From contig JAKCWW010005888.1 in assembly GCA_026260175.1 (NCBI GenBank), positions 6,469-34,573 of the forward strand: 28,105 nucleotides of DNA, given 5' to 3'. Made by a program: the position numbers and the translations under genes. The notes under the pieces are model-generated. The model was not told the DNA's origin. It searched no databases and saw nothing but the letters and a program-made list of their open reading frames with translations. Below, piece after piece: positions 10,853 to 21,598 of the stretch; the stretch's first letter is position 1; each line of letters opens with the position of its first letter. The stretch is from Reticulitermes lucifugus (lineage: Eukaryota > Arthropoda > Insecta > Blattodea > Rhinotermitidae).

Positions 10853-11092
10853 CAACATACCTGGAAAGCACGACGTCAAGGAACTACAGAAAACAGCCAT
10901 ATTGGGCACTACACACTTACTGCGGGAAGCATTAATGTAAAAGTACAGAACGTTTATCACAGGAAATAGCATCACACGAACTATATACTCTAATGACAGA
11001 ATAGCTTTAACGTTACATACGCTAGGAACATAACATGTTTCAAGCATATAATTGTAAATACTCAAGGTAATAATAATAATAATAATAATATA
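10853..11092 (+). repeat. Unnamed interspersed repeat C, copy 1, with (TAA)n 3' tail
   Basis: Aligns in inverted orientation to 17414-17652 over about 240 bp at roughly three-quarters identity by eye. Shared landmarks on the minus strand are TTTACAATTATAT, AGCTATTCTGT, TGATGCTATT/TAATGCTATT, TGTACTTTTACATTA and CCGCAGTA.GTGT. In both copies the homology ends in a TAA/ATT microsatellite at the same side, which fits a retroelement or SINE with a (TAA)n tail. The 133-codon minus frame here (10703-11104) is open mainly because of the microsatellites at both ends and has no recognisable domain. Confidence 0.65.
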
Positions 11093-12845
11093 CCTTTCCC
11101 CCAAAAGTATAAAAACATTTTTTTATTTTATTTCTAATAGCACAGAAAAATACTAACACCTTTCTTTGAGAATTTCCGTAGCAGAAAGAAACGAATATTT
11201 TTCACGTATCACTGAACACTATGGAAACAAAAGCGAATCCAAACTGTGAGCAACTTTGCGTAAAGACCAAGTACGAGTAAGAAGTGTGTGCAATTGCGAA
11301 ACTGACACATGGCGAAGTGACGAGACAACGTCATAAGGTGTCAGTGGGTTAAATTCCTTGGGGAACATTAAAAATGGCAATGTTATGAAACAAGCTATCA
11401 ACATCAATATGTATGCCTCTGTTCAACGAACTTTACTTGCGAAAGTCCTCGCCTTGTATGGAAGATAATGGTTAATCTGAAACAGTAAGTTTGAACCTGT
11501 CCATGTGAAATGCAATGCATCAGTTTCAAGCTAACTGCTGCAGGAAAGAATTCCTTTTACGTATAGCAAATGCCCGCCCACACGTCTCTTTTCCGAGCAT
11601 CCAATTCATGATGAAAGTGTTCAGGGGACAACAGGAATGGTGGGGCCAAAGGCGTAATAAAACTGAGCTGTCGGCTGCTGGGATTACAACGCGTCGGTTG
11701 TGGAAGAATGAAATTTGAGTATGGAGCAATTGTGGAAATATACTGCTGTAGGAAAACCGAAGTGCTTGGAGAAAAATCTGTACCAATTAAATTTTGTCCT
11801 CCACAAATACTACGCAGAATGAACGGGGGTTGAAACCGAGCCTCCGCGGTGAGAGACAGGAGGCAAACTGCCTGAGTCAAGGCGAGGCAGAACTCGTTTC
11901 AGTAGCAGGGTTCAGTTAGCGGTGGATGACATGGCAATAAGTTTACGAATGATGAGTAGAAATTTGGAAGGAGACTGTCGCGGCCTATTTCAAGTGAGGT
12001 TTACCATCTATTTTCTCACATGCTATGTCCCTTTCAGTGTCTTCTTGTTACAACAGCAGAGTGAATAAAGTGAACTGAATCGAACAGAAGTTTCGAAGCT
12101 GGCCGCATGTAGTGTATTACACTTCACACAATAATCAATAATGGAATACGTTACGGCGACTTTATGAAAGCTAAGCATGTTTATTTGAATTACATGTTGC
12201 AATTTAAGAATTCGCAACCACCGGACAAGACTTCATATTTCTACGTAAATAGCCTGTTGTACTTCTATATACCCCTATTTGATGTTGCCGGGTATATCTT
12301 TTTTGTCAGATAATGGACGTGCTGGGGATTTGGAATATTTCATCTTGATGTCACGTGTCTTTTCCGTTAGACGTGTGTATTTTGTTACTTCGCTCAGTAC
12401 AGTTCATATAAGTTGTGGTTGCATCGCCGAGTAAATGCTAATATTTGTCGCTTCCATTTTCGTTTTCTTTTTCCGATTTTCGAGCGACTGGTTTAGGCGA
12501 ATCCTTCCTTAGTAGGCTGTACCCTTGTGTCACTCCTAATAGCAAGCGTGTTTCCGCCATATAGTGAGTGCAATCTATCGGCGTGTGGTAATTGCGCCCG
12601 TCCTCTGAGCGCCCACGGACCTCAGGTAGAGTTCTACTCGGTGACAGATCTTTCATCGTGCTCAGTACAACCAACGAGTAACATCAGGTCCTGGTACACA
12701 GCAACGCTGAAATTCCGAAAGAAGGTGTGCTCTGGTTGATACAGGCTAACATAACACTTAACAATTTACTGGGTACCTTAGTACATTGTTATTACACACA
12801 CACATATATTTACATGTACTGGGTATTGGCTTGTTACTACACGTG
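11093..12845. other. No recognisable gene
   Basis: Nothing recognised. Overlapping minus frames at 11526-11880 (86-107 codons) and the minus frame at 12438-12674 (78 codons, charged C-terminus) lack a known family, a conserved partner or a credible gene context. The 12438 frame is the least random-looking and is mentioned under rejected items. Confidence 0.4.
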
Positions 12846-13255
12846 AGTGAAAAGACGAGGAATCAACATGAGGCTGGAGAATATTTCATAATGAGGAACT
12901 TCATAATTTTTACCCCACACCAAACACATTAGGGTGATCAAAATGAGGAGGTTAAGACGGGCAGGGTAGATCCAACCAGGCATGGAACAAATACTGACTG
13001 GAAAATCTGAAGCAACCAGACTGCTTGGAAGACCAACTCATAGATGGGACGATACTATTAAAATGGACCTGAAGGAAATTGGATGACAGGGTGTGGACTT
13101 AATTCATCTAGTTTAGAATGGGTACCAGTGGAGGTTGTTGTTAACAAGGTAACGAACTTTTCGGATTCCATAAACAGCGGGGAATTTCTTGACTAGCTCA
13201 GAACCTTGTCAAGAACGACTCGGCTCAATTGAGTTAGTTATTTAGGAATCAGGCC
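12846..13255 (+). pseudogene. Non-LTR retrotransposon ORF2 3' end, copy 2
   Basis: Same family as the 7003 copy. Frame one from 12875 gives WRIFHNEELHNFYPTPNT. A frameshift leads to VIKMRRLRRAG and a TAG at 12967-12969, then ILTGKSEATRLLGRPTHRW, DDTIKMDLKEIG, TGA at 13084-13086, QGVDLIHLV, TAG at 13114-13116, then QWR. Three in-frame stops plus a frameshift show it is dead. The post-coding part holds GGGGAATTTCTTGACTAGCTC, shared in kind with 7395-7420. No reverse transcriptase core, so 5' truncated. The 3' limit is approximate. Confidence 0.8.
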
Positions 13256-14032
13256 GGCCCTCTGGGATAAGATTCAACGACACAGTATCACACCACAGAA
13301 GACAGAAATCCTGTCAGAAATCAACGCTGTGAGGAATTCGTACACTTGCTTAATTACTTAGCTGGTTAATTATTTAGTTAGTTTAGTTAGTTAGGCATGA
13401 CCGAGGCAGAGTACCTTGTCTCAGCTACGGACAATGGACTCCTGGTTTACTCCAATTAGGAACACTGTATAAACTTGTAAGAGGAAAAGCTAAGGACGTT
13501 GTTTGGATCTGTTTCTGTAACATAAAGAAGAAAGGTGCAGAATCTTAATCTACCGGACGATTCGGTAAAATAGTGATAATACACATCACAATTCATGCTT
13601 CCTTTAAGATACAAAAATGCTGTATGGAAGGAAATTTTCTATCTTGAGTAAAAGAGTATGGCTACTGATGAATCTCACCCAACAGAGACAATATATTACA
13701 AAGAGACCCCACGGAAAGGAACCCTACACAATACCAATGCCTCCTTCGGCGCTCAAGGCATGAATGCAACTAGCCTGCAGACAATTTACTGACATTCTTC
13801 CAGGTGCTTCAAAACTTGTAAAGGAATGATAGGCGTGTCCCGCATCGAGTGTTAACTTGCTCTGGTGAAATTAAGAGCAGATAAAATTCGGGGAATGCAT
13901 GCCACTATTCAGTGCAGAATCCTTATATCTTCGCTTCTCTTTGCTAACTCCATGGAGCATAGTTCTTCGTGAGAAGCTGACAGTTACTGAAGAAAGAGTC
14001 AAGAATTTCTCTGTCGTGTTTGGAATCCTAAA
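13256..14032. other. No recognisable gene; TTAG-rich low-complexity patch
   Basis: Holds a short irregular TTAG-rich run at about 13355-13397, too irregular and short to be insect telomeric TTAGG repeat. No gene or element recognised. Confidence 0.45.
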
Positions 14033-14072
14033 GTTTATTACCGTGTTCGCAAGAGTCCGTCATTGGACTCTA
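14033..14072 (+). repeat. Short dispersed repeat segment
   Basis: GTTTATTACCGTGTTCGCAAG (14033-14053) matches 2383-2403 at 20 of 21 positions. The following GTC.TTGGACTCT region also aligns with 15562-15602 (CACTGGACCCT). Too short to name the source. Confidence 0.45.
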
Positions 14073-15561
14073 GCCTAAGTTAGTTAGAGAATCAACGTTA
14101 CGCAATGGCATAAAGTGGGAACTTTTCTTAAATCCAAGTCCCTTCCTCAGACTTTTGTTTTCAAAAATTTGTAATTTATGTTCTCTCAAAACAAATGACA
14201 GGATTCTTGGATTGTTTACCATGACGTTAAGTGTTTTGGAAAGTATAGAGGATGAGAAGAGTTTCTGTACTAAATAATATCAAAGGTCCAAAAATCTTTT
14301 CACCTCCTAATTTCATCATGACTCTCACTTGTGTTTGTTAGTTTTGTTCCCATGTACTTGTAATCTAAAAATATTTTCAAGTTATTTATTACACACTTTT
14401 TCACTAAAAGTTCTTCATTGATTTTGCTTCCTTCTCACGCTCCCATGTTTATCTTCTATTACTCTAATTTCCAACGTAAATTCTTGGTTAACTTACAGAA
14501 ATTCTTAGCTATTCTCTACGTAAGGTACATTCTCCTTCTCAATTCCAGCCCTACGTCATTCTTTCCCCTTCTTAATCACTTATAGCTTACTATTAAAAAG
14601 CTATAAATTAGTTCAGGAAACCGGAAGGGCACCAGAGAATTATTTATCAACGAAGACTTGACCAGGTTCCTTACGCATGCATTATGACTAACTTAAAGTT
14701 ATCGTTTGATATTCCGAATATTAAATTAGACTCTTCCTCCACGGTACCTGAATCACAGGCTTATTTAAAGGCTGTAAGTAGTCAATGTACTGATTCATTT
14801 TATTCCCTCGTATTATATGACAGATTGCAAATGCAAAACATTGTACATATAATGACAGAACTTAAATTGATAATTAGTAATAATGTAAATAACCAGACAA
14901 TATAATATGCACTATATCGTGCCTTCGAAATCCTATTTCTTCCTGAATAAATGGTGTTGCCAGGCTATTTCTTTAAAACTTGGCGTTGAGACATGTATAT
15001 GTGTGTTAACCAACTACTCATGGCCAGCACTTCATTCACATAAATAGACAAATCTTCTACAGTTATGATATTCTCAATATGCACTGCAACGAGTATTACT
15101 TCATAACGAGGCATACACTCTGGAAGGACCACAGAACAGAGGTCATGAAGATTTTTTTTCCCATTGTTAAGCAACTAACTTACGAACAGAGCAGAATGAG
15201 ATCCATAAGATTACTTTACAGCACTGACACAGTGAGCCTTGAGACTGCGGACTTGCGATCTGTGCGGGAATATTTCCCTGACCTCCACACCATACAATTG
15301 TTGCTCAGACCATTGTGCAAGTCACTCCTAAGTTGTGCACTAGTATTATCATTGTGCTCCATGTGAAACAAAAATAAATTTGTCGGGTTGTTTCTATGAC
15401 ATAAAGAAATTGTATGAGGATCATTCCCAAGGCATTTTACCTTGGAAGACGTTCCTAGGGCTCGAAACAAACATTTGTTAAAGCTTATTCTTCGTATTTT
15501 CGAAACGCCATGGCACAGGAACCTCAGCTGACCAAACATCTCTGCTTTTATAGCAGCCAAA
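14073..15561. other. No recognisable gene
   Basis: AT-rich DNA. Frames at 14684-14905 (73 codons), 15079-15366 (95 codons) and 15216-15560 minus (114 codons) start with ATG but show no known motif, no splice-bounded structure I could defend and no similarity to each other. I do not call them genes. Confidence 0.4.
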
Positions 15562-15602
15562 GTTTAAACACCGTGCTCACAAAACTCAGCACTGGACCCT
15601 GT
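15562..15602 (+). repeat. Short dispersed repeat segment, diverged copy
   Basis: GTTTAAACACCGTGCTCACAA then ACTCAGCACTGGACCCT aligns with 14033-14072 at about 70 percent by eye. Same unknown source as that segment. Confidence 0.35.
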
Positions 15603-16859
15603 AGAGACTGACCTGAAATCAGTATACTTTTCCGCACTGCATTTCCAAAATTCATTTTCGTAAGTCCCCGATCTAGCCTAACTGTTGTAAGCAACACTTT
15701 TTCCTGGAGTTTCCAACCAAGAAGATGTATTTTGTCTTCCCCTCAAGCATGTCACATGCCTCGCTAACTTCATCCTTCTTTAAGCTTCTCATTTTGTATT
15801 TTCGCCTTCTCTTTCATCATATTTCCTGTGTCTAAATATTTTCTTTAGCACACCGTTGTCAAACACACACAAGTTACTTTCTTTCCTGAGTAAGACATAA
15901 TTATTTTATACAAAATTAACCAGCGCTCTACCAGTACAACATAAAGGTTGTACATCGCTAACATCCAAAATATCCTAAGTCCGTTTCATCTGCAGTCCTC
16001 ATGACGTAATTACTGATAGCTATCTAATGTTACTACATTGTTTTTTTATCGTATCCATAAACTACATTACTAACACCAATTGTTCAGTGAATGTGGCTGG
16101 CTACATACGTACAATTCACGGGGGTTTTTAACGACTACGTATTCAGCGAAACACTATTCCATACGATCCTATTTTCTGTGATAGCTGCAGAATCGTGTGG
16201 TGTGACTTAAATGAAATGTAGCTAGGATAGATAAACGCTGAAAGATCCAACAATTGCATGCTCAATACCGTAACCACGAATCGGTCGGGGTTCAATGTAT
16301 TCGGTCCCGGGTTCTATTACTGGATATAAGACAGAGCATCCTGACAGATGTTGCTTTTTCCACAGCCTCTCCAGGGTGATGTCAGCATAAGACTTAAAGA
16401 GAAATACAGACAGCCTACTTGTGTATTATCGACGTCTCATTCGTAGCTACGTAATTTACACAATTAATACCTGTTATCAAATAAAATAATATAATAATTT
16501 ATCAAATTTATAAATAGACCGGCCACTTTAACTAGTAAGTGAGCATGGAGACTCAAAAATTATATTGCGTTTTGGGTCTACAATTTCTATCAAACTCAGT
16601 ACTGCATGGCAATTTACACAAAACCACGGGCCGCATTTGTTCCTAGTGGTTCTTCATTTCTATTTCGTAACAAACAAAACGTACCATTCTACTACGAATA
16701 ACCCCACCCCTGCCCTCAAACTTACCCCTCCCAAATGACCCTTTTCTACGTGGACGGTTAACCACGCTTTATTGATCCATATGTAGAATAACATCTTCGT
16801 GTTGTTATGCCTTCGGGAAGCCATGGCTGAATCAGAATTTTATGCGTGAACAGAGAACC
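15603..16859. other. No recognisable gene
   Basis: AT-rich, with pyrimidine-rich stretches around 15720-15850. A box-B-like GGGTTCTATTAC near 16308 was considered as a further tRNA-like SINE, but no body matched. Confidence 0.45.
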
Positions 16860-16950
16860 TGTATCAACTGACGTCGACGCGCCGGCGTCACGAAAATGTG
16901 CCCAGAGAGGTAACATGGGGCAGGGCGGGGCGTGGGGGAAGCTCGACCAC
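16860..16950. promoter_or_regulatory. CpG/GC-box patch with G-quadruplex motif; possible promoter
   Basis: A near-palindrome beginning TGACGTCGACG and ending GGCGTCA spans 16869-16890. It contains a cAMP-response-like TGACGT and four CpGs. Four G runs follow (16917-16920, 16923-16925, 16927-16930, 16934-16938) separated by 1-3 bases, which fits the G3+N1-7 quadruplex rule and includes the GC-box GGGCGGGGC. The neighbouring sequence is AT-rich, so the patch stands out. No TATA box or coding exon can be tied to it, so promoter function is inference only. Confidence 0.25.
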
Positions 16951-17413
16951 ACAGATCAATGTTGAGTCTCCATCTTGTGTTTCCAGTGAACCAATCTGTA
17001 TTCACCTTGAATTATACCAACCCTCGTACACAGCATGTACAGATTGCACATTGTACTTACAACCTGACAGCAACTGGACTGAACTGAACTGAGCAGGTTT
17101 CAGACCGAACAAAATGGAACAAAATGGCCGTGAATTGCGAAAAATAATTATTTACTAGTTTAAAATTATCAGGCCTTCTGTGGATGAAATTCGGTATAAG
17201 CGGTCTATCTTCAGCATTTGTGAGTTTCGTGAAATTTGGCGCAGGGAAGGCCGAATGTTTCTTACGGATGATGTACATGAAATTACATTTAGGCGTATAC
17301 CGTGGAGCCATATGATATTTTTAAAGCAAAAAATGCCTTGCTAAAGCCTGTAATACGTCGCCTACACACAATTCCTCTTCTTGTAGGTACAGAGCGGGTA
17401 CGAGCCATTGTAA
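16951..17413. other. No recognisable gene
   Basis: Nothing recognised; the open frames here (up to about 84 codons) lack motifs. Confidence 0.4.
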
Positions 17414-17652
17414 TGTTATTATTATTATTATTTGTTATCAATTCATACCGGGCATTTACAATTATATACCTGAAGCAATCCATGTTTCTAGGGTATATAG
17501 TGTTACAGCTATTCTGTAGTTACAATTTATATTACATGTAATGCTATTCCCCATGTTAAATGTTTTGTACTTTTACATTAGTACTTTCCGCAGTATGTGT
17601 CAAAACAAAGTGCTAAAGCATTTTGCAGTTCGTTTTGTCTCCTGGAATATAC
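17414..17652 (-). repeat. Unnamed interspersed repeat C, copy 2, with (AAT)n 3' tail on minus strand
   Basis: Starts on the plus strand with (ATT)n at 17414-17433 and aligns with the reverse complement of 10853-11092 as described there. A weak echo persists at protein level: the plus frame MLFP..NVLYFYI..RS parallels the minus frame of the other copy. I read this as shared DNA ancestry, since both frames contain unrelated low-complexity runs. The far end near 17652 (TCCTGGAATATAC versus TTTCCAGGTATGTTG) is the last clear match. Confidence 0.65.
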
Positions 17653-18714
17653 ACGGGCTGGAATTATTACGTAATGCAAGGTATCAATCGATTTCATCCA
17701 GAACCTCTTCATGTCTTCAGAGTAGGGGTAGCATGAGGCTAACGACCCTGCCCAGAAAATTTCAGTTTTTATTTCGTGCCTGTATAACTCCACTGACACG
17801 CAACACACACACACACAACTACATACATACTGATGTTCCATGTCTACTGGTCTCTCACTCAGTCTTGCCTTACAAAATGGTAATATGCAAATAGGCAGTG
17901 AAAGAGAAACGAAAAGGCAGTGGCTGATTTGATTCTTGCTACGTCTGCTACATTCACAGGTAGCAGTTATGTGAGAAGGATGTAACACGTCTTGCTACTT
18001 CTGCTGTAGCAGATAAGAGAATGGCGATGGAAGGGCAAAAAATTCGTGTGTATGCACGCGCTGAAAGAACGGTAAATAACAAGACAAACAATAAGAATTT
18101 GCAAGATATGTGGTTCTCAAAGAGGTGTTACTAAAGACTGAAGTCCTTGGGGATGTTATGCCTTGTAGTCTGGAAAGCGTTTACAGGATACAACATCGCA
18201 GAAAAACTGAATATTCAATCAGAAGTTACAAGACGACCTCAAACTATTTGTTCTAAATATCAAGAATTATAAAGTACAGGTGTCATTTACAGAGTTTGTA
18301 CGATGGAACATCTGAAAACCTGCTTTCTTCATATTTTCCAGTACAGATACTCATTAGGACTATGCTACCTGTGTCATATTGCCACCAAACGTCGCACTGT
18401 CACCTTATTTGTAAGGCTTGTTACAAAAGCGTTTCTTGGCCCTTTACAGCCTAAAGGTACCATTAGTTTTAACATGCAAAAATTTTAAAATCTACCCACA
18501 GAGGGTATTTCTGTATTTTATATGGATCGCACAGGAAACAGCTATTATTTACCACATACACATTTGACTGACTGGTTTCTATAACACAGAAGCAGTGTGT
18601 TTGCTGCGCAGTACGAAATGGATATTTTAATGCAATTCAGTTTAATTTTCGTCTGTCAAGATTGAAGAACTCTGTTGGTTGTTTCTCATCAATCCGCTTT
18701 TTGATCCTACGGTT
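17653..18714. other. No recognisable gene
   Basis: Includes a short (AC)n run at 17803-17817. The 136-codon minus frame (17578-17988) is Cys/Val/Ser-rich because of that run and has no domain I recognise. Confidence 0.45.
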
Positions 18715-19147
18715 CAGGCGCGCACCCAAACAGGGGGCTGCCGATCTGCAGCCCCCCCCCCAGATCGAAATAAAAAAAACATATTTTGTAGACACGATGA
18801 TATCAATAATTTTACGTAATTTACCCTTCAGCCAAAATCAACCAATGAAATCGGCTGACGACTAGTATATTGAAATTTTGAAAAATTAAATTAAGAAACC
18901 CAGAAAGTCATAAATAAATTTAAATAACCAAGAATATTTAGACCTTGCGATTTAAATTACGTGAGTCATGGGGCATACAGTTACATTTATACATAAATAA
19001 ATGCACTTGCAACTAGTGTTATATTATACTTACAGTTGTATGACATCAGTTTTATAACACATGTTCTAAAATGAAACACAAATTATATATGGCCCTCACG
19101 GTAAGCAACCCCTTTCCTCTCAATGAAAAATTTTGGGTGCGCGCCTG
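18715..19147. mobile_element. hAT-type MITE (non-autonomous DNA transposon), 433 bp
   Basis: The ends are exact 16-bp inverted repeats: CAGGCGCGCACCCAAA at 18715-18730 and its reverse complement at 19132-19147. They are flanked by an 8-bp direct duplication, CTACGGTT (18707-18714) and CTACAGTT (19148-19155), one mismatch. An 8-bp target duplication and a CAGG start are typical of the hAT superfamily (family knowledge). The interior is AT-rich with no transposase frame, so movement would have needed a transposase in trans. A 9-bp-stem hairpin (GGGGGCTGC, 18733-18741, with 18748-18756) followed by a C run sits just inside the left end; hAT elements often have structured subterminal repeats. The mismatch in the duplication suggests an old insertion. 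Confidence 0.9.
18733..18756. repeat. Subterminal hairpin of the hAT-type MITE
   Basis: GGGGGCTGC and GCAGCCCCC separated by CGATCT. It runs directly into a C tract extending to 18761. Confidence 0.95.
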
Positions 19148-20954
19148 CTACAGTTCATTATTTATAGTCATTAAATGGAACGTTAAAGACATTTAGAACA
19201 GGCGACATATTGTTTTATACTTTACAAAAAATAACCCTGAAAAAATATATTTTTTCGAAGATGTATTACCATACAAAACTTCAGGACGTTACACTGAGCA
19301 ATATTAGAGTACTTTCTACTCGAGTAGTTCCACACGAAAGTTATGTTGGTGTCGTCAATTGCAGAAACTTATGAAGTTCAAAAGCGAGGCGGTCCCTTAT
19401 AGCAAATTCACACTGTTTCATGGAAAAACCATGAAATGGCTAATCAAAATTTATCGGAGTTGACATGTGCGCAGATATGCTGCTGGCAATGACAGTGCGC
19501 AGCGTCAGGTGGTTCTAGTTATCGCCTGCCCGTGTCGAGGATGCGGGAAAACGTAGATAGACGAGCAAGGAAGCCCCCAGCCAAGCGAAACGTTCTTGTT
19601 GCTCACTGCAGGGGTTACAGACCCCAGCTTTATCACGATCAGCATTATGTCCGCTCCTCGGGAAAAACAAGACACAGAGTTTCATTTAGAACAACAAAGA
19701 AAAATGCTTTCAAGAAACGTCAACGCCTGAACAGCGCGCCATGATATTGCACTTTCGCAGCCTTGCTATTGCACTTCGCACATGATGCTATTTAAAGCAT
19801 TCGCTTCACTTTCTTATTATGCCTCGAAGTGTTCGGCTGTGGATTCCTCATGGAGATTTTATATTTCGTCAATCTTTGATAAGAAAAGTTGCTATTTGTC
19901 TACAGCAAATGTCAGCGAGAACTTACAAAAAAACTTCCTGACACTGTCTCACAGAAAGAGTCAAATAAAACAACACGAATTTTTATTTAACAGCGGAATT
20001 TTTATTTAACAGCGAGAGCTTACGTCCTTAACTTTCTACGTTTCAGGAAGAAAACAAATACAAAACAACATCAAATCCACTCCAGATTTCATTACGGTTT
20101 TGAATCGTGATGCAATCTGACTCCTCTCGCACTAAATAAACAGCCCAGTCAGCACAATATCCGTCCTTCAACTTCCCTAGCCCAAACGAAAATGTCTGGT
20201 GGTTCTGGCCACTGCCAACCCTACTCCGCCATCTGCTGTCGTCAGCAGTAGAAGTATTAAGTTATGTAGTGTAGTACAGACGGTTGGTCCCTGACGCAAA
20301 GTGGCCGAACCTGAATTTATGACCGCTCACGGCCGACGTAAGAAAGTACGGAATTTTAGATCCACGTCCTGTCAAGTCTTCTTGCATGATGCTTAAACAC
20401 ATGCACAACTGTACTTTTACCCTCCTGAGCAACACACCTTGTTATTGCGCAGTAGAGACCTAATACAGGGACATTATTTTGTATGACAAATGTCGCCAGA
20501 CGCTGCCCGTCAGCTCGATTCACTTACAAAACCCAGCAGAACTTCAACGTACAATGAACAAGGTTGTTTGTTGGAGGTGACAAGTGTCTGAAAGGCGAAC
20601 GAAAATATTTCTAGCAGCTTCGTTGAATACTTTGAGTAAAAACATAGTAGCAACTGCAGCACACTAAAGTAAAATGTGTGGATACTGACTCACGGCGAAC
20701 TGTAACAGCGGCGAGCACTGCGCTGCCAGCTGTCACGTGATATGGGGAGTAGGGAATGGATATGAGTTGTCAGATAACATAATGTTCTTATGTTAAGGAA
20801 ATACGTACGATTTCAGTCTTTGTGTTGTAAACCATTATGTTCATTACAGATTATTCTCATTGTTATTTAAATTTACATTTTACGCTTATGTCTCTCCCAT
20901 AAACTACTTATCTATATTTGTGAGAAGAAATTTATCGTTACCAATCATAACTTT
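19148..20954. other. No recognisable gene; one 19-bp tandem duplication
   Basis: No gene recognised. GAATTTTTATTTAACAGCG is duplicated exactly in tandem at 19977-19995 and 19996-20014. The region 19480-19740 has a basic open frame (70 codons from 19532) without family resemblance. Confidence 0.45.
19977..20014 (+). repeat. 19-bp exact tandem duplication
   Basis: Two identical adjacent copies of a 19-bp unit. Consistent with a recent replication slip. Confidence 0.97.
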
Positions 20955-21194
20955 GCCGATCCCGGTGGCCGCGCGGTCTAAGGCCGCTCGCTTGCTAGGA
21001 TTGTGGGTTTCGAATCCCGCCGGGGGCATGGTTATCTGTCTCTTGTGAGTGTTGTGTGTTATAAGGTAAAGGTCTATGCGTCGGGCTGATCACTCGTCCA
21101 GAGGAGTCCTACCGAGTGTGGTGTGTCTAAGTGTGATCGTGAAGCCTCGATCATGAGGAGGCCCAGCCCCACTAGGGGCTGTTGACCATAAAAA
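20955..21194 (+). repeat. tRNA-derived SINE, family A, full length with target duplication
   Basis: Complete 240-bp element. The head starts GCCGATCCCGGTGGCCGCG, with box A TGGCCGCGCGG (20966-20976) and box B GGGTTTCGAATCC (21005-21017, one extra T against the usual GGTTCGANTCC). The body runs through TCTCTTGTGAGTGTTGTG, GGCTGATCACTCGTCC, GTGTGATCGTGAAGCCTCG and GGCCCAGCCCCACTAGGGGC, and ends in a short A run (21190-21196). It is flanked by 12-bp direct repeats AATCATAACTTT (20943-20954) and AATCACAACTTT (21195-21206), one mismatch. SINEs of this type are transcribed by polymerase III from the internal boxes and inserted by LINE machinery (family knowledge). The extra T may weaken box B. This copy fixes the family's boundaries. 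Confidence 0.95.
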
Positions 21195-21206
21195 AATCAC
21201 AACTTT

Positions 21207-21566
21207 ATGCGAATAATTTTTTATGATACTTCAGCAACTTTAAATGACATTTCCAATCCTGAGCGTCACTGACAATAAACTTAAAATAACGTCTGCAATC
21301 CTTCTTTATTTGTGCTTCATCCATCGTTACGTGGTTGAAATGAAATCAGAAACACGATTCCGGGACAGGATCGGTCCACGCCCTCAGGTAAGACTGAGTG
21401 AAACACCTACTCAGTTGGGCCCGACATGTAAAGCTATTCTAAGCCTCTGAGTCAGAAATTTCATGGTACTGATATTTTGATGCACTCATTCCGTGATTGT
21501 ACATAGAGGCCTAGACGATAAAACCTGCAGTATTATTCCCTTAATTACGAACTAATTATGACTCCC
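21207..21566. other. No recognisable gene
   Basis: Nothing recognised. A 68-codon frame at 21244-21450 has no family resemblance. Confidence 0.4.
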
Positions 21567-21598
21567 CTCATGATGGTCTTAAGACCAAATCATGTCGG
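21567..21598 (+). other. Nested hairpin, hammerhead-like motif copy (decayed)
   Basis: A perfect 12-bp palindrome GGTCTTAAGACC (21575-21586) sits inside an outer 6-bp pair CATGAT/ATCATG (21569-21574 and 21589-21594), followed by GTCGGAAAC. The order box-stem-box resembles the motif at 22801-22831. The first box reads CTCATGAT rather than CTGANGAT and the second AAATC rather than GAAAC, so this copy looks decayed. Confidence 0.4.

Noticed and set aside
10703..11104. 133-codon minus-strand open frame
   Set aside because: It is open because of (AAT)n arrays at both ends, giving poly-Ile and poly-Leu; the rest is repeat C and no domain is visible.
12438..12674. 78-codon minus-strand frame with a charged C-terminus
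   Set aside because: Composition looks less random than its neighbours, but I recognise no domain, see no splice-supported extension and have no second copy to compare.
13355..13397. TTAG-rich run considered as interstitial insect telomere repeat (TTAGG)n
   Set aside because: No regular 5-bp period; only irregular TTAG/TTAGT.
15079..15366. 95-codon plus frame with overlapping 114-codon minus frame
   Set aside because: No motifs on either strand; two overlapping frames of similar length argue for chance.
16261..16400. Possible third tRNA-like SINE with GGGTTCTATTAC
   Set aside because: Box A is not convincing and the sequence after it matches neither SINE family here.
17578..17988. 136-codon minus-strand open frame, the longest in the window
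   Set aside because: Its middle comes from an (AC)n run (Cys-Val repeats) and one end overlaps repeat C. No family resemblance.
20960..21020. Functional tRNA gene
   Set aside because: It has polymerase III boxes but no cloverleaf acceptor pairing, and continues directly into a repeated SINE body.
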